From contig NZ_LFNG01000006.1 of assembly GCF_001045435.1 (NCBI RefSeq), forward strand, positions 124,001 through 188,000: a DNA stretch of 64,000 bases, read 5' to 3'. The position numbers and the translations under genes were made by a program. This document shows positions 43,507 through 55,452 of the stretch, in pieces. The notes under the pieces were generated by a model. That model ran no database searches, was not told where the DNA came from, and was given only the letters and a program-made list of their open reading frames with translations. Position 1 is the stretch's first letter. The number at the start of each line of letters is the position of its first letter. This DNA is from Chryseobacterium koreense CCUG 49689 (GTDB taxonomy: Bacteria; Bacteroidota; Bacteroidia; Flavobacteriales; Weeksellaceae).

Positions 43507-46500
43507 ATGATAAAATTAATTCAACTGGCACTTCGCAAGCCTATTGCGATTATGGTGTTGGTCGTTGGGATCGTGATTTTTTCTATACTTTCCATCAAGA
43601 AGACACCAGTTGACATCTTTCCAGCGGTAAATGCGCCTACTATTTATGTTGCTCAAACTTATGGCGGATTATCACCTCAGCAAATGGAAGGGTATGTTAC
43701 TTCTTACTATGAGTATCACTTTCTGTACGTCACGGGAATTAAAGCTGTCGAGAGTAAATCTATTCAGGGATTGAGTTTAATTAAGCTTCAGTTTTATGAT
43801 GGTACGAATATGGCCAATGCGATGGCGGAGGTTATTTCTTATGTGAATAGATCTCGGTCCTTTATGCCTCCTGGTACATTGCCTCCATTCGTCATGCGGT
43901 ATGATGCTGGGTCTGTTCCTGTAGGTCAACTGGTATTCAGGAGTGAGACAAAATCGCTCAATGAAATTCAGGATTTGGCTTTATTTAAGGTGCGACCTAT
44001 GTTTGCGGCTTTACAAGGAGTATCGGCTCCGCCTCCATTTGGGGGAAATCAACGAACAATCGTTATCAAAGCGGATCCGGAAAGAGTAAGAAGTTATAAC
44101 TTGACACCGGACGAAATAGCCGTTGCAATTGCGAAAAATAATTCTATACTGCCAGCTGGAACAATGCGTACGGCAGATAAAGCTGTAATTACGGCAACCA
44201 ATAGTGTAGTTGATAATTTTAAAGAGCTTGAAAATGTTGCGGTCAAAAATGTTGATGGTACTTCCGTACTGGTAAGAGATGTGGCTTCTGTGGATAATGG
44301 CGCTGACGTAGGAACTGGTTATGCGTTGATCAATGGTAAGCGTTCAGTATATATTCCAGTCACTAAGCGAGCGGATGCTTCTACGTGGGATGTGGTACAA
44401 GCTATCAAGAAAGCGCTACCTGATATGCAATCGGCTATCCCTGATGATATAAAGGTATCTTATGAATTTGATCAGTCTGGATATGTTGTAAACTCTTTAA
44501 AAAGCTTGCTTGTTGAAGGTGCTCTTGGTGCTTTACTAACGGGACTGATGGTGTTGCTTTTTTTACGGGATCTGCGTAGTGCCATCATTGTGATTGTTAC
44601 TATTCCTCTGGCGTTGTTAGTGTCGGTTATGTGTCTTTACCTCACGGGACAGACTATTAATATCATGACTTTAGGGGGACTTGCTTTGGCGGTCGGTATA
44701 TTGGTGGATGAATCGACGGTGACCATTGAAAATATACATCATCATCTTGAATTAGGGAAATCAAAATCGAGAGCAATATGGGATGCTTGTAAAGAAATCG
44801 CTACTCCCAAAATATTGATTTTATTGAGCATTTTAGCTGTTTTCGTACCTTCTGTGCTGATGACTGGCGTACCGCGTTCGATGTTTCTTCCACTTTCATT
44901 GGCTGTGGGATTTGCGATGATTGCATCTTTCCTATTGTCACAAACGTTGGTTCCTGTGTTATCTAACTGGATGTTAAAAGATACTTATAAACAACATCCG
45001 GAGCCACGATTGGATAAACTTAAAGAAAGTCTATCCAAGACAATTCAGAGAACATTTCCAATGCGAAAATTGGCTGTTCCCATTGTTCTTGTGCTTCTAC
45101 TGCTGGCAGCTTTCGTTGGGTATAGGCAGGCGGGGTCGGAAATCTTCCCTAAGGTGGATGCAGGACAGCTTCAGTTGAGGTTGCGAATGCCTACGGGTAC
45201 ACGGATAGAACGTACGGAGGAAGCAACTAAAAAGACTTTGCAATTATTAGCTGATGAGGCAGGAAAAGATAATGTAGCTATTACTTCGTCATTTGTGGGT
45301 TTACAACCACCTACATTTGCGATTAACCCTATCTTTTTATACACGAGTGGTCCTCATGAAGCTGTTATAAAAGTGAATTTGAAAAAGGGTTCTGGTGTGG
45401 AAATCGAAGATTTGAAAGAACGATTACGTGGGTCGGTTACAAAAAGTCTACCTGGTGCTCAATTGTCGTTTGAACCTGCTGACTTGGTGGATCAGGTCAT
45501 GAGTATGGGCGCCAGTAACCCTGTTGAGATTGTGGTTCAGGGAAAAAATCTGACACAGAGTAGAGAATTGGCTGATCGGTTAAAAAAATCTCTTGGCTCT
45601 ATTTCTTATCTGCGTGATTTGCAGTTGGCGCAGCCATTGGATTACCCGACTATGCATATCAATTATGATCGTATTCGACTAGGTCAAATGGGTCTGACCG
45701 TTGATGAGGCGGGAAGGTCTGTCGCAGAAGGTACTTCTTCGAGCCGTTATACGCAGCCGGTGTATTGGTTGGATAAAGCTTCTGGAAATGCTTATCAGGT
45801 GCAGGTAGAATACCCGCAGTTTGTAATGAATAATCCGGAACAGGTGAATCAGATACCGGTGGGAAAATCTGGAGATAACACAGTTTATCTAAGAGATGTA
45901 GCTGATTGGAAAACAGGGAATACTATAGGTGAATATGATCGGATTAATCAACAGCGGTTTATCACGCTTACGGCTAATATTCACAAAAAAGACCTTGGTA
46001 GTGCAGTGAAGGATATCAATGAGGCAATACAGAGATTGGGTGAGCAGCCTCAGGGTGTTAAGGTGTATTTGCGAGGACAATCGGAAATGCTGAATCAAAC
46101 AACTGGTGAACTGTCTAACGGACTTTTACTGGCGATTGTCGTAATTGGTCTGATGTTGACTGCTTATTTTCAATCTCTACAATTAAGTCTTTCAGTGTTA
46201 TCTGTGCTTCCTGGTGTGTTGGCAGGTTCTATGCTGCTGCTGTGGCTTACTGGTAATACTATAAACATTCAGTCATTTATGGGTTGTATAATGGCTGTCG
46301 GAGTCGCGGTATCTAATTCTATTTTGATTGTAGCAAGTGCTGAAAGTATCCGAAAGAATCAAGAAGATAATAACTTGATTGGTGTGCAGGCGGCACTTAG
46401 CCGTTTCCGCCCTATTATTATGACAAGTACAGCAATGATTGCCGGAATGATACCGATGTCTCTTGGTTTGGGTGAAAGCGGACAGCAAACTGCACCTTTG

Positions 46501-46653
46501 GGCATTGCCGTGATAGGGGGATTGTTATTTAGTACAGTAATTAGTCTTTGGCTGGTTCCATTAGTTTATGAAATGTTAAGAAAAAAGAAGCAAATATCCG
46601 TATCTCTTGATCCAAACGATACAAATTCTCTATATTATGACAAGAATATTTAA
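43507..46653 (+). CDS. RND efflux pump permease
   Basis: 1,048 aa, full length for RND pumps, with 12 expected membrane helices. TM4 has GILVDESTVTIENI: the D-E pair is closer to drug-type (HAE) than to the VDGAVVMVEN of metal-type pumps, so the substrate may not be a metal. FPAVNAPTIYVAQTYGG near the N-terminus is typical. It overlaps the adaptor gene by 17 bp. Confidence 0.93.
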   Translation: MIKLIQLALRKPIAIMVLVVGIVIFSILSIKKTPVDIFPAVNAPTIYVAQTYGGLSPQQMEGYVTSYYEYHFLYVTGIKAVESKSIQGLSLIKLQFYDGTNMANAMAEVISYVNRSRSFMPPGTLPPFVMRYDAGSVPVGQLVFRSETKSLNEIQDLALFKVRPMFAALQGVSAPPPFGGNQRTIVIKADPERVRSYNLTPDEIAVAIAKNNSILPAGTMRTADKAVITATNSVVDNFKELENVAVKNVDGTSVLVRDVASVDNGADVGTGYALINGKRSVYIPVTKRADASTWDVVQAIKKALPDMQSAIPDDIKVSYEFDQSGYVVNSLKSLLVEGALGALLTGLMVLLFLRDLRSAIIVIVTIPLALLVSVMCLYLTGQTINIMTLGGLALAVGILVDESTVTIENIHHHLELGKSKSRAIWDACKEIATPKILILLSILAVFVPSVLMTGVPRSMFLPLSLAVGFAMIASFLLSQTLVPVLSNWMLKDTYKQHPEPRLDKLKESLSKTIQRTFPMRKLAVPIVLVLLLLAAFVGYRQAGSEIFPKVDAGQLQLRLRMPTGTRIERTEEATKKTLQLLADEAGKDNVAITSSFVGLQPPTFAINPIFLYTSGPHEAVIKVNLKKGSGVEIEDLKERLRGSVTKSLPGAQLSFEPADLVDQVMSMGASNPVEIVVQGKNLTQSRELADRLKKSLGSISYLRDLQLAQPLDYPTMHINYDRIRLGQMGLTVDEAGRSVAEGTSSSRYTQPVYWLDKASGNAYQVQVEYPQFVMNNPEQVNQIPVGKSGDNTVYLRDVADWKTGNTIGEYDRINQQRFITLTANIHKKDLGSAVKDINEAIQRLGEQPQGVKVYLRGQSEMLNQTTGELSNGLLLAIVVIGLMLTAYFQSLQLSLSVLSVLPGVLAGSMLLLWLTGNTINIQSFMGCIMAVGVAVSNSILIVASAESIRKNQEDNNLIGVQAALSRFRPIIMTSTAMIAGMIPMSLGLGESGQQTAPLGIAVIGGLLFSTVISLWLVPLVYEMLRKKKQISVSLDPNDTNSLYYDKNI

Positions 46654-47755
46654 ACATAAATTACCGATAATTAATGCAGTTGCGAGTGTATCACTTCTGC
46701 TATTCGTTGCTGCCTGCACTCAAAATGGTCAGGAAAAAAATAGTGATGTTAATGAAAATAAAATTGACTCGGTCAATGTATTTACAATTGAAACCGATAC
46801 GGTTAAAAAAATACTTGCTCTTCCTGCGGAGCTGCTTCCACTAGAAGATGCCCAAATAAGGGCAAAGGTGCCGGGCTATGTACGTAAAATGCTGGTGGAT
46901 ATTGGTTCTAAGGTTAGCAAAGGACAGGTTTTGGCTTTGATTGAGGCGCCGGAATTAAATACACGTATCCAAGAGCTGAACGATAAAGCTAATGCTTCAC
47001 GGGCACGTTACTTATCCAGTAAAGATTATTTTGAACGGATTTATTCTGCTTCTCGAACTGACGGTGTGATTGCTACTGGCGAATTGCAGCGTGTGAAAAA
47101 TCAAATGATGGCCGATAGCCTTGAGTATAAGGCTAATCAGTCATCTGTTGCATCGGCTAAACAAATTGGCAACTATCTTGCTATTGTTGCTCCGTATAGT
47201 GGAGTTATTACAAAAAGAAATATTGTAACAGGTTCTTTTGTGGGGTCTCCCAATGATAAGCCGTTATTTGAAATATCAGATAATAGTGTTCTGCGTTTGC
47301 AGGTTTCAGTTCCAGAAATATACACGGATGCTGTTTTATCTAATGGTGTTGCTGAAGTGTCTACAAGGTCATTGCCTGATAAGAAATTTGAGGCAAAACT
47401 GGTACGGAAAGCAGGACGAATAGATCATGATAGTCGAAGCGAGATTTGGGAATTTGAAATTGGTAATACGGATAATAAATTAAAGCCAGGCAGTTATGCG
47501 GATGCAAAATTATCATTTTTAAGACAACAGGAAGGAATTGTAGTTCCGGCATCAGCGGTGGTTACTACCTTGGAGAAAAAGTTTGTAATTAAAGTGTCAA
47601 ATGGAGTAACGCATTGGATCGATGTTCGCCCTGGATTTAATATGGGAGATAGAACTGAAATTTTTGGTGATGTCCAAAAAGGAGATACTTTGGTGTTAAA
47701 AGGATCGGAAGAACTGAAAACAGATACACGGATAATCCCGTTAATTAAAAAATAG
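46637..47755 (+). CDS. RND periplasmic adaptor (membrane fusion protein)
   Basis: ATG 46637 (MTRIFKHKLPII) is chosen rather than a non-ATG start 10 codons earlier. 372 aa. A lipobox-like VAAC (about 21-24) indicates a lipoprotein. Biotinyl-lipoyl-like and helical-hairpin parts (about 60-170: RAKVPGYVRKMLVDIGSKVSKG as pieces RAKVPGYVRK and GSKVSKGQVL) are followed by the beta-barrel domain. Links the RND pump to TolC. Confidence 0.92.
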   Translation: MTRIFKHKLPIINAVASVSLLLFVAACTQNGQEKNSDVNENKIDSVNVFTIETDTVKKILALPAELLPLEDAQIRAKVPGYVRKMLVDIGSKVSKGQVLALIEAPELNTRIQELNDKANASRARYLSSKDYFERIYSASRTDGVIATGELQRVKNQMMADSLEYKANQSSVASAKQIGNYLAIVAPYSGVITKRNIVTGSFVGSPNDKPLFEISDNSVLRLQVSVPEIYTDAVLSNGVAEVSTRSLPDKKFEAKLVRKAGRIDHDSRSEIWEFEIGNTDNKLKPGSYADAKLSFLRQQEGIVVPASAVVTTLEKKFVIKVSNGVTHWIDVRPGFNMGDRTEIFGDVQKGDTLVLKGSEELKTDTRIIPLIKK

Positions 47756-47783
47756 TAGTATAAATTTTAAATAAATTAAAGTT

Positions 47784-48752
47784 ATGAAAAAGACAATTAG
47801 TATTATTAAGTTGGTCGCATTTTCAACAATTATTACGCTTGCTTGTAGCAATTCTATTTATGCACAGAAGAAGGGGCAAGTTAAAATGATGCATAACGCC
47901 TCAGTAAAAAAATTAGATATAGCAAAAATAGAGGCTATTTTGGAAATGAAAGGCGTCGAAAACAATGGAGAGTTTAAAATAACGGTGCCTCAGAATGATT
48001 TGGATATAGAGGTTGACGGATTTAAAATCATACCGCCAATGGGTTTGGGTACGTGGATAGCATTTACGCCAAGTACCGATGGTGCAATGATCATGGGTGA
48101 TATCGTAATTACAGAAACTGATCTGAAACAAGTACAGTTCGAGGTTATAAAGCAGGGACTTACCATTACGGCGATACATAACCATTTCGTTAGAAATCAT
48201 CCGAACGTCATGTATATGCATATCGGAGGAAGTGGTCCCGCTGAACAGATGGCAATGAAGGCAAAAGCAGTATTGAATAAAGTTAAAGAAATGCGAGGTG
48301 CAGATCCATTGAAAGGTACTTTTGCAGGGAGAAAGGTTGAAAACACGATTGACACAAAAAAATTGGACGCTATCTTGGGTATCACAGGAGAGATGAATAA
48401 TGGCGTTTACAAATATACCATTGGTCGCCCAGATGCGCCCATTACAGAGCATGGAATACCAATCTCAACTTTCTTTGGTTATAATACCTGGATTGCCATT
48501 CAAGGAACAGAGGAAAAGGCTGCAATCGCAGGAGATTTTGCTATGCTAGAGGATGAAGTAGCTCCAGTGATTAAGGCGCTTATTGAAAATGGAATTGAAG
48601 TGGTTGCTGTTCATAATCACATGGTGCAGGAAAAGCCACACGTATTTTTCTTACACTATTGGGCAATTGGAAATGCGGAGGAACTTATAAAGTCTTTAAA
48701 AATTGCGCTGAGCAAAACAGGTAAAGTTGGTGGAATGAAAATGAAACATTGA
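47784..48752 (+). CDS. DUF1259 tandem-repeat secreted protein
   Basis: 322 aa, with signal peptide (ends SIYAQ). Two related DUF1259 units (about 45-170 and 190-315), each with a GTWIAF/NTWIAI strand and a His-rich ITAIHNHFVRNHPNVMYMHI-like segment, seen here as AIHNHFVRNHP and AVHNHMVQEKPH. The His clusters suggest metal binding. Probably last in the RND operon, 28 bp after the adaptor. Function not established. Confidence 0.85.
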   Translation: MKKTISIIKLVAFSTIITLACSNSIYAQKKGQVKMMHNASVKKLDIAKIEAILEMKGVENNGEFKITVPQNDLDIEVDGFKIIPPMGLGTWIAFTPSTDGAMIMGDIVITETDLKQVQFEVIKQGLTITAIHNHFVRNHPNVMYMHIGGSGPAEQMAMKAKAVLNKVKEMRGADPLKGTFAGRKVENTIDTKKLDAILGITGEMNNGVYKYTIGRPDAPITEHGIPISTFFGYNTWIAIQGTEEKAAIAGDFAMLEDEVAPVIKALIENGIEVVAVHNHMVQEKPHVFFLHYWAIGNAEELIKSLKIALSKTGKVGGMKMKH

Positions 48753-49117
48753 TAGAACAATAGGCTATATATCCGAAATAACTATTACAAATAATTGAGC
48801 CTTTCGAAACACCACTTTCGCAAGGCTTTATCTTATTCGAGTTATTTTTTTTTAATAATTCCTTATAGCTCTTTCCTTCGAAACAATGTTTGAAGAGAAG
48901 CATGTGATTAGAAATAGTTCTTAATAACTGAATAGGCGACGTTTTTTACATTCAATCTTATCATAATGAATAAAATGTTAATACAGTTATATTTTAGTTG
49001 AAATTCAGTTATTTGATTGTCAGAAAATTAAATAAGATGAGAAATGAAGCACACGATTGTTAAAACAAATCATTTATAAAGTATATAAGAAAAATATTAA
49101 TATCTTAATATAGTTTA
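48753..49117. other. AT-rich gap between DUF1259 gene and rteC
   Basis: Contains a terminator-like hairpin at 48798-48830 (AGCCTT.CGAAA pairing with TTTCG.AAGGCT, then T-rich). No gene is credible. It marks the right border of the metal/efflux cargo. Confidence 0.5.
48798..48830 (+). terminator. Terminator of the RND operon
   Basis: An imperfect 11-bp stem, AGCCTTtCGAAA with TTTCGcAAGGCT, loop of 6 nt, followed by TTTATCTT. Located 45 bp after the DUF1259 stop. Confidence 0.6.
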
Positions 49118-49939
49118 ATGAATAAATTTTACGAAGAAACACTAAACAAGCTAGAAGACGAAATTAGGGATCTTGAAATTGAAGCTAATTGTCCTATCCA
49201 ACGTATTGAAGAGGTAATAAAACTTATCGTAAATGCTCTATCTAAAATTAAAGAGTTTGTATTAAAAAATGGATTTAAGAATATTAACGACGAAATTCAT
49301 TTTTTCAAATATCAAAAACCAGCTATTGTTGCAAAACTTATCTTTCATAATGCTATCTACAAGATAGAAATGAAAAAACCTAATGACACAAAGGCATTAA
49401 AAAAATATTTGAATGAAGAATTAAAAAAACTTAAAAAGTATTTTGAAAATAACCTTGAATTTTATAAATACTATAGAACCAATAATTCTTTTATTGACGA
49501 TAAATTATTTGTTCGTGGTAAACACGATCTAAAACTAAGTTTGGATACAATCTATTTTGAAACCGATCATAGATTTTCTACATCTCACGATTACAAAGCA
49601 GCTAAAATTATAGCCAATGATCTGATACAAGTATATCTTGAAGACCAACTTCACAGACCGGTACATAAAAGTAAATCAATAGAGTTACCTAACTTAAATT
49701 GGCGAGGAAGTAAAACGGCATTAACTGAATTGATATATGCCTTACATGCTCAAGGTGCATTTGATCATACTGATATTAAAATAATAGCTAAAACATTTGA
49801 AAGTATTTTCAATGTTGATTTGGGCGACTTCTACCATACATTTATGGAATTGAAAGCCCGAAAGATAAATAGAACAAAATTCCTTGACAACTTGCGTGAT
49901 GCATTAATAAAACGGATGGACGAACAGGAAGAAGATTAG
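49118..49939 (+). CDS. rteC: RteC-like excision regulator
   Basis: 273 aa, mostly helical. FFKYQKPAIVAKLIFHNAIYKIE (pieces FFKYQKPAIVAKL and IFHNAIYKIE) and LNWRGSKTALTELIYALHAQGA (pieces LNWRGSKTALTEL and IYALHAQGA) are the RteC-family core and C-terminal winged-helix-like region. In CTnDOT, RteC activates the excision operon. Here no rteA, rteB or tetQ lies beside it, so its own control must differ. Followed by a bidirectional terminator. Confidence 0.9.
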   Translation: MNKFYEETLNKLEDEIRDLEIEANCPIQRIEEVIKLIVNALSKIKEFVLKNGFKNINDEIHFFKYQKPAIVAKLIFHNAIYKIEMKKPNDTKALKKYLNEELKKLKKYFENNLEFYKYYRTNNSFIDDKLFVRGKHDLKLSLDTIYFETDHRFSTSHDYKAAKIIANDLIQVYLEDQLHRPVHKSKSIELPNLNWRGSKTALTELIYALHAQGAFDHTDIKIIAKTFESIFNVDLGDFYHTFMELKARKINRTKFLDNLRDALIKRMDEQEED

Positions 49940-49947
49940 AAATTAAA

Positions 49948-49983
49948 AAGAAAACGGAAACTTACAGATTCCCGTTTTCTTTA
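49948..49983. terminator. Bidirectional terminator between rteC and the helicase gene
   Basis: AAGAAAACGG (49948-49957) pairs with CCGTTTTCTT (49972-49981). A and T runs on both sides suit convergent genes. Confidence 0.8.
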
Positions 49984-49998
49984 TTAATCCATTTACAT

Positions 49999-52900
49999 TC
50001 ACAATATACCTCTTGGTAAATGAACACTTTTCGTTCTGATAATACTTTCTGAAATCTTCTGATTTTCCTTTTTTTCGACTTGTTCAGCAGGTTCTTCAAT
50101 CTGATTAACAGGCTCAATGGACAATTGTATTTTTCTTTCGACAGCAGCGAGTTCTGTTTTAAGTTCACTTAATCTATTTTCCTTAGACCATGTGCCATTA
50201 ACCACCTGCTGAAGAACAGGCAGATCTTTTTGAAACTCGTCTATATTTTCCTTTTCTTTCTTGATATAAGAAGGTAATTTTTCCAAAGCTCTTAAAAAAT
50301 TGATTGCTGCTGTTTCGGGGTCTTTAGCCATTGCACCGTTGTTGTGCGTGTATTTAATGTTTCCCTCGCCCTGTACAAAAAAGCGGTTTACCCGAATATC
50401 AATGCCTTCTTTTTGAGAAATTTCGGTTTTTACCAAGAGCTGAAAACCATACAAACTGCCGATTTCTTCATAATCGCCACCTGTACGGACTTTTTCTGCT
50501 AGCTGATTGAGCTTAGCACCGATTTGTTTTACATCTGCATTAGCCGATAAGCCCTCTAATTGAATAGGATTGGCAATAGAACCGTCTGGACATTTTTGAA
50601 CACGCCTTTGCAGATTATTCCAATCTAAGCTCATGCGGTCAAAACGAGATTTGGCTTTGTCCAATTCTGCCGTATAGTCTTCCAATTTATATTTCGCACT
50701 GTATTTAGAACGGTTGAACGCCTGCTTTTCGCTTTCCAGTCCGGCAATCTGTTTTTCCAGTTTGGCTTTATCCAACAGGTCTGTATTTCCTGACAGGATT
50801 GCCACATATTCCGAAAAGTTCATTCCCGATTTTTCGTCCATACTTCCCTCGTCAATCGTTCTTTTGGTCAGGTTGTTAGTCTTTAACTGGTCGATGAAAA
50901 GCTGCTTATTATACAGCAGGTTGAATTTGTAACTGTCCAACGATTTTTCAACTGCATAGATAATCACAGCCACTTTATTATCGGCAAAGAATTTGGCAAT
51001 CTCATTGCCTTTTCTGATTGCCCGCCCGTCCCTTTGGGCAAGGTCCGACGGTCGCCAAGGTGTATCTAAATGATGCACGGCAACGGCTCTTTTCTGTGCA
51101 TTGACACCCGTACCCAACATACTCGTAGAACCGAACAGCACACGGATTTTTCCCTCGTTCATCCCGTTGATAAGTTCCTTACGTTGCTTATCATTTTTCG
51201 CTTCCTGAATAAACCTTACTTCGTGTGCAGGTATGCCGTGGTCTTCCACGAGCTTGCGTTTGATTTCAGAGTACACATTCCATTCGCCCGGCTTATAGGT
51301 CCCCAAATCCGAGAAAACGAACTGCGTTCCTTTCTGTGCATTGAACTGGTTGTAATACTTGGCGATATTTGTCGCACAATGCGAAGCCTTGTTGTCGGGA
51401 TGGTCTTCATATATACGGCTTACCATACGCATATCGAGCGACATCTTACGGGCGTAGTCCGTAGCAATGAGCATCTTTGCTTTTTCTTCCCTTTGCGATA
51501 ATGGTTCTCTACCGAGCAAAGTTGCATCGCCCGTTTTGGCAAAAGCCATCAGGCTTTGTATAAAGGCTTCTTGGTCGGGCGTTGGCGGAATATTGTACAA
51601 TACCTCGTTCTTGTTGGGGCGGTCTATGCCAATATCCTTTGCCGTTCTGTAATCCGTGATTTCAGAATAGAACTGCGCCAGTTCCGGCACTTTGATAAAG
51701 TAGCGGAAACGTTCTTTCGCTACGATATTGTTAGCTACCGAAAATTCATAATCGGTCGTTTTCCTTGCATAGATAGCCGCCCACGCATCAAAAGAATGAA
51801 TACCCTGTTTTTCCAATGCACGGGGGCGCAGGTATTTGAACAGCAGGTACAGCTCCGTTAATGAATTGCTGATAGTTGTACCCGAAAGAAAGGTTGCACC
51901 CATATCCGCATTGGTACGCTCCTGAATAGTGCGGATTGCAAAAAGCAAGTTCAGTGCCTTTTGGCTGCCGTCCACGTTACCCAGTCCGGCAACCCGTGTA
52001 TGACGGGTATTGAACATCAGGTTTTTGAACTGGTGGCTTTCGTCCACAAACAAATGGTCTATGCCCATCATCTTAAAGTCCACAATATCATCTTTGCGGT
52101 TTTCAATATCGTGTTGCAGCGTTTTCAGCTTTACTTCAAGATTTTCTTTCCGCTTGATTACTCCGGCGAGCATTCCCCTTGTCACTTCCTTGCCTTGCGA
52201 TTTCAGGGCATCGAGGTTACGCTCTACGCTATCTAATTCTATTTCGAGGATTTCCTTTTGTATTTCGGGCGACTGCGGTATCATTCCGAACTGGTCGTGT
52301 GTGAGTAGCACACAATCCCAATCGTTATTTTTAATATCCCCGAAAATACGCAGGCGTTTCTTTGGCGTAAAATCATCAATACCTGGATAAAGGATTTTAG
52401 CGTGCGGATAGGCTTTGCGGTAGTCTTCGGCAATGGCAGGTATATTCGCTTTCAATCCGATAATCATTGGCTTATGGGCTAATCCCAAACGCTTCATTTC
52501 CTGCGCTGCGGTACACATTATCAGCGTTTTTCCTGCGCCTACTTCGTGGTCGCAGATAGCACCGTTATTCAGTTTTATCATCCAAACGGTGTCCTTTTGG
52601 CTCGAATAGAGGTCTTCAATGCCTGCTCCCTTACGGTCTAACCCCGGAAATTCCTGATGGCTTCCGTCATAGTTCGGGCGAACGAAGCAGTTAAAGGTAT
52701 CGTTGTACTGGTCGGTCAGCCTGTTTTTAAACTCATCGTTTTGTGCTTGTAGCCAATCGGTAAAGGCGGTACGGATTTCGTCAATCTTGGTGTTCGCCAT
52801 TTGTATGGCTTCCATATCCCGTACTTTGACCTCTTGGTCGCCAACCATTACTTTTTTGGTAATATCAGGCGTGGTATTGACAAGGGCGTGTTTGAGCAGA

Positions 52901-55452
52901 GCAATACCGTCAAACGTGCGGCTTTCCGCTTTGACCGCATATTTTTCCCAAATGTGCATATTGCCCTGATGACACTTCACGGAAAAGTCGTCGGAGCTTT
53001 CGGAATAATGAACCAGCACGTCCGCATCGAACAGGTGCGAAGCGAAGCGGGCATAAATTCCGGTAGGTATCCACCGCTCTCCGAGGTTAAAATCCAGTTC
53101 CTCAAATTCGATACGTTTTGGTCGGGCTTCCTCTAAAGCGGTAAGGCTCTCTTTGGCTTCGGTATCATCAGGATTGTTTTCGAGATAGGCTCTTACTTCA
53201 TCGGCTTTCTCAACTACGTTGCCTGCTATCCAACGTTCGGCTATTTCGTATTCCAGTTGTAGCGGATTGTAGAACAGCCGACCGTGCAGGGCTTCTTTCA
53301 AGGTATCGGCAGGCAGGCTGCTGATTTCGGACATAAAGCCCAAATCCACGTTTCCGTATTTGTTCAGCGAGGCGGCTAAAGCCTCTTCGGGATTATCGGT
53401 TGCTAATGTGGTAGTAGAAAAACTAACGGGACGGCTGAATATATCCGCTTTGTGGATTACGCCGCCGATGATACGCTCCAGATAGGGAATTTCTTTACCT
53501 GCGCTGTCTGTCTTTATCAGCTTGGCATTATCGGCAGCATTGAGATTGCCGTATTTTTTGGTAAAGGCATCGTACAGGAGGTTCAGCGTTTCCCGTTCTT
53601 CCCTGTGTTCGGTCTGCTTTTCTGCTTCTTTTTGGTATAGGTTGATGTAACTGTCCCTTACGGCTATGTAGGCTTCGGCTCTTGCTTTCTGTGAGGTCGG
53701 CAACTGCAATGGATGAAAGATTGCTGCTGCCTTTTCTTCGTTCTTTTGCACATCTTGCAGATAACCCACCCAACCGTTATCCACCACAAGGCAATCGTTA
53801 CGATGGAACGATTGCAGTTCGCCAGTGTACGGGGCAGGTTCAGGAATAGCATTAATATTGGTAGCGGTAATGGCTGTCTTATCAGACTGGCCATTACCGT
53901 TTATCTGTGAAAACAGGTCGCCGATGGCTTCCTGTTTTTTACCGTTAACTTGGGTTGTTCCATTGGCAGCACCATTAGATTTTAATAGCGTATTAGGTTG
54001 CTGCCTTGCACTGCTGAACAGGTCGGGCTGACGACCTATTGTGCCTCTTCTTTTTTTGGTGCTTTGCCTTTTGGTTTGGGTGGTTCTTTTAGGCGGAGCA
54101 AGAACCATTACAGGTTCGCCTGCACTTTCAAACAGGTCAAAAATACTTAGTTGCTTTAATTCCTGCGGGCTTTCCTGATGGACTGCCGGAGTGGGTACAG
54201 CTTGCGGTTTTTGCTGAATGATTACAGGCTCAATAACCGGAGGTGTAACCTTTGGTTCAATCGGGATTTGTATAACAGGCTCTTCGTCACGTTCGCCTCT
54301 GTATAAATTCAAATTCAGGTGCTTTCCAAAATCTTCGGAAAGCATTTGTTTTAAATCTTTGGCAATCCCCTCAACACCGTCTTTATGCGTATAGATTAAG
54401 GCAGGTTGACCGTATGGGTCGGTATCTAATTTTTGGTCGGTATGGATAATTCTTGCACTATCTTGAAAGAGCGCATTGCCAGGAGTATTGTATTCGGTTG
54501 GCTTGCTTTGGCAAAACAGTTCTTCCGCTTCGTTCAGATTTTCTTTTGCCGTATTTTTTTGCAGGATAATCAGGTCGCTGCCCACTTCCGTACCTGCATA
54601 TTCGGTAAACAGGTTGTTGGGTAATCTCACAACCGAAACCAAATTATTATCCTGCATTAACGCCCTGCGTATGGGTTCGTTTTTAGGGCTATTGAGGATG
54701 CCCTGCGAAGTAATATAAGCCAATAACCCGCCCTCACGGAGCATATCAGCACCTTTCAGAAAAAAATAATTGTGTATGCTTCGGGCAGCTTGTTCCTTTG
54801 CGCTGTTTCTACTACGGGAATAAGAAAGGTCAAATACGGAAGTGTCGCCAAAAGGGATATTACTGGCAACTACATCATAGCTGTTTTGTTCCCTTTCGGG
54901 GATTTCCTCAAAACCGTTTATACGGATATTACTTTCGGGGTAAAGCTGCTTTAAAATCTTGCCTGTAAGCAAGTCCTTTTCATAAGCGGTAACACTGGCT
55001 TTCTGATTTTCCGAAAAGGATTGTATGAATGAACCTATACCTGCGGAGGGTTCGAGGAATTTGTCAATGTGCAGACCATTATCCCGCAAGGCGGACGAAA
55101 TGGCATCTATAACTTTTGGCGGTGTATAAAAAGCCGTCAGTACGGAACTTTTCATACTGTCCACATACCTGCGGTATTGCTTATCATCTTCGGAATTTTC
55201 TTTGAGTAGTTGGTGGAGTTCCTGCGTAAGTGGAAAAAGGTCGTGTTCTGTTTTTCTCCAATGATTGATGTCTATTTCGCTTTCTACGGGGTTCAGAACG
55301 AATTTAAGACCGCCAAATCCGCTGTATCGCATCATTAGCAGTCTTTCGCCTACGGTGGCTTGCCGTTTCTCCTTTTCCAGTTTAAAAACAATTCGCAGGG
55401 CATCAATATTCTGTTGGAGATGGAACCGCTTACTGAAGCCCATTTTCCTCAA
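49999..55452 (-). CDS. Large N6-methyltransferase/SNF2-type helicase protein (BmhA-like)
   Basis: 1,817 aa. N-terminal adenine methylase domain with SAM motif [11 protein letters not shown] (about 134-144) and the modified catalytic motif SNIPFGD (about 190). A long linker with Gln/Pro-rich stretches (about 380-550) follows. The SNF2/DEAD-like helicase has Walker A-type EVGAGKT (about 975) and DESHQFKN (about 1,110), and a C-terminal helicase domain with coiled coil. Such giant proteins are conserved on Bacteroidota ICEs and may protect or remodel element DNA. Overlaps the DUF1896 gene by 23 bp. Confidence 0.9.
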   Translation of the reverse strand: MRKMGFSKRFHLQQNIDALRIVFKLEKEKRQATVGERLLMMRYSGFGGLKFVLNPVESEIDINHWRKTEHDLFPLTQELHQLLKENSEDDKQYRRYVDSMKSSVLTAFYTPPKVIDAISSALRDNGLHIDKFLEPSAGIGSFIQSFSENQKASVTAYEKDLLTGKILKQLYPESNIRINGFEEIPEREQNSYDVVASNIPFGDTSVFDLSYSRSRNSAKEQAARSIHNYFFLKGADMLREGGLLAYITSQGILNSPKNEPIRRALMQDNNLVSVVRLPNNLFTEYAGTEVGSDLIILQKNTAKENLNEAEELFCQSKPTEYNTPGNALFQDSARIIHTDQKLDTDPYGQPALIYTHKDGVEGIAKDLKQMLSEDFGKHLNLNLYRGERDEEPVIQIPIEPKVTPPVIEPVIIQQKPQAVPTPAVHQESPQELKQLSIFDLFESAGEPVMVLAPPKRTTQTKRQSTKKRRGTIGRQPDLFSSARQQPNTLLKSNGAANGTTQVNGKKQEAIGDLFSQINGNGQSDKTAITATNINAIPEPAPYTGELQSFHRNDCLVVDNGWVGYLQDVQKNEEKAAAIFHPLQLPTSQKARAEAYIAVRDSYINLYQKEAEKQTEHREERETLNLLYDAFTKKYGNLNAADNAKLIKTDSAGKEIPYLERIIGGVIHKADIFSRPVSFSTTTLATDNPEEALAASLNKYGNVDLGFMSEISSLPADTLKEALHGRLFYNPLQLEYEIAERWIAGNVVEKADEVRAYLENNPDDTEAKESLTALEEARPKRIEFEELDFNLGERWIPTGIYARFASHLFDADVLVHYSESSDDFSVKCHQGNMHIWEKYAVKAESRTFDGIALLKHALVNTTPDITKKVMVGDQEVKVRDMEAIQMANTKIDEIRTAFTDWLQAQNDEFKNRLTDQYNDTFNCFVRPNYDGSHQEFPGLDRKGAGIEDLYSSQKDTVWMIKLNNGAICDHEVGAGKTLIMCTAAQEMKRLGLAHKPMIIGLKANIPAIAEDYRKAYPHAKILYPGIDDFTPKKRLRIFGDIKNNDWDCVLLTHDQFGMIPQSPEIQKEILEIELDSVERNLDALKSQGKEVTRGMLAGVIKRKENLEVKLKTLQHDIENRKDDIVDFKMMGIDHLFVDESHQFKNLMFNTRHTRVAGLGNVDGSQKALNLLFAIRTIQERTNADMGATFLSGTTISNSLTELYLLFKYLRPRALEKQGIHSFDAWAAIYARKTTDYEFSVANNIVAKERFRYFIKVPELAQFYSEITDYRTAKDIGIDRPNKNEVLYNIPPTPDQEAFIQSLMAFAKTGDATLLGREPLSQREEKAKMLIATDYARKMSLDMRMVSRIYEDHPDNKASHCATNIAKYYNQFNAQKGTQFVFSDLGTYKPGEWNVYSEIKRKLVEDHGIPAHEVRFIQEAKNDKQRKELINGMNEGKIRVLFGSTSMLGTGVNAQKRAVAVHHLDTPWRPSDLAQRDGRAIRKGNEIAKFFADNKVAVIIYAVEKSLDSYKFNLLYNKQLFIDQLKTNNLTKRTIDEGSMDEKSGMNFSEYVAILSGNTDLLDKAKLEKQIAGLESEKQAFNRSKYSAKYKLEDYTAELDKAKSRFDRMSLDWNNLQRRVQKCPDGSIANPIQLEGLSANADVKQIGAKLNQLAEKVRTGGDYEEIGSLYGFQLLVKTEISQKEGIDIRVNRFFVQGEGNIKYTHNNGAMAKDPETAAINFLRALEKLPSYIKKEKENIDEFQKDLPVLQQVVNGTWSKENRLSELKTELAAVERKIQLSIEPVNQIEEPAEQVEKKENQKISESIIRTKSVHLPRGIL

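Noticed and set aside
43507-46653. Calling the intact RND pump a CzcA-type metal pump
   Set aside because: TM4 reads VDESTVTIEN rather than VDGAVVMVEN; the substrate is left open.
47913-48452. 179-aa ORF antisense to the DUF1259 gene
   Set aside because: Complementary shadow of a well-supported gene with signal peptide and repeated domain; Cys/Phe-rich nonsense composition.
48685-48903. 72-aa minus-strand ORF after the DUF1259 gene
   Set aside because: Overlaps the end of a clear gene and the RND-operon terminator; no coding features.
49940-49998. Possible RteR-like small RNA after rteC
   Set aside because: CTnDOT has an sRNA downstream of rteC, but here only about 60 bp separate rteC from the convergent helicase gene and they are filled by a terminator hairpin.
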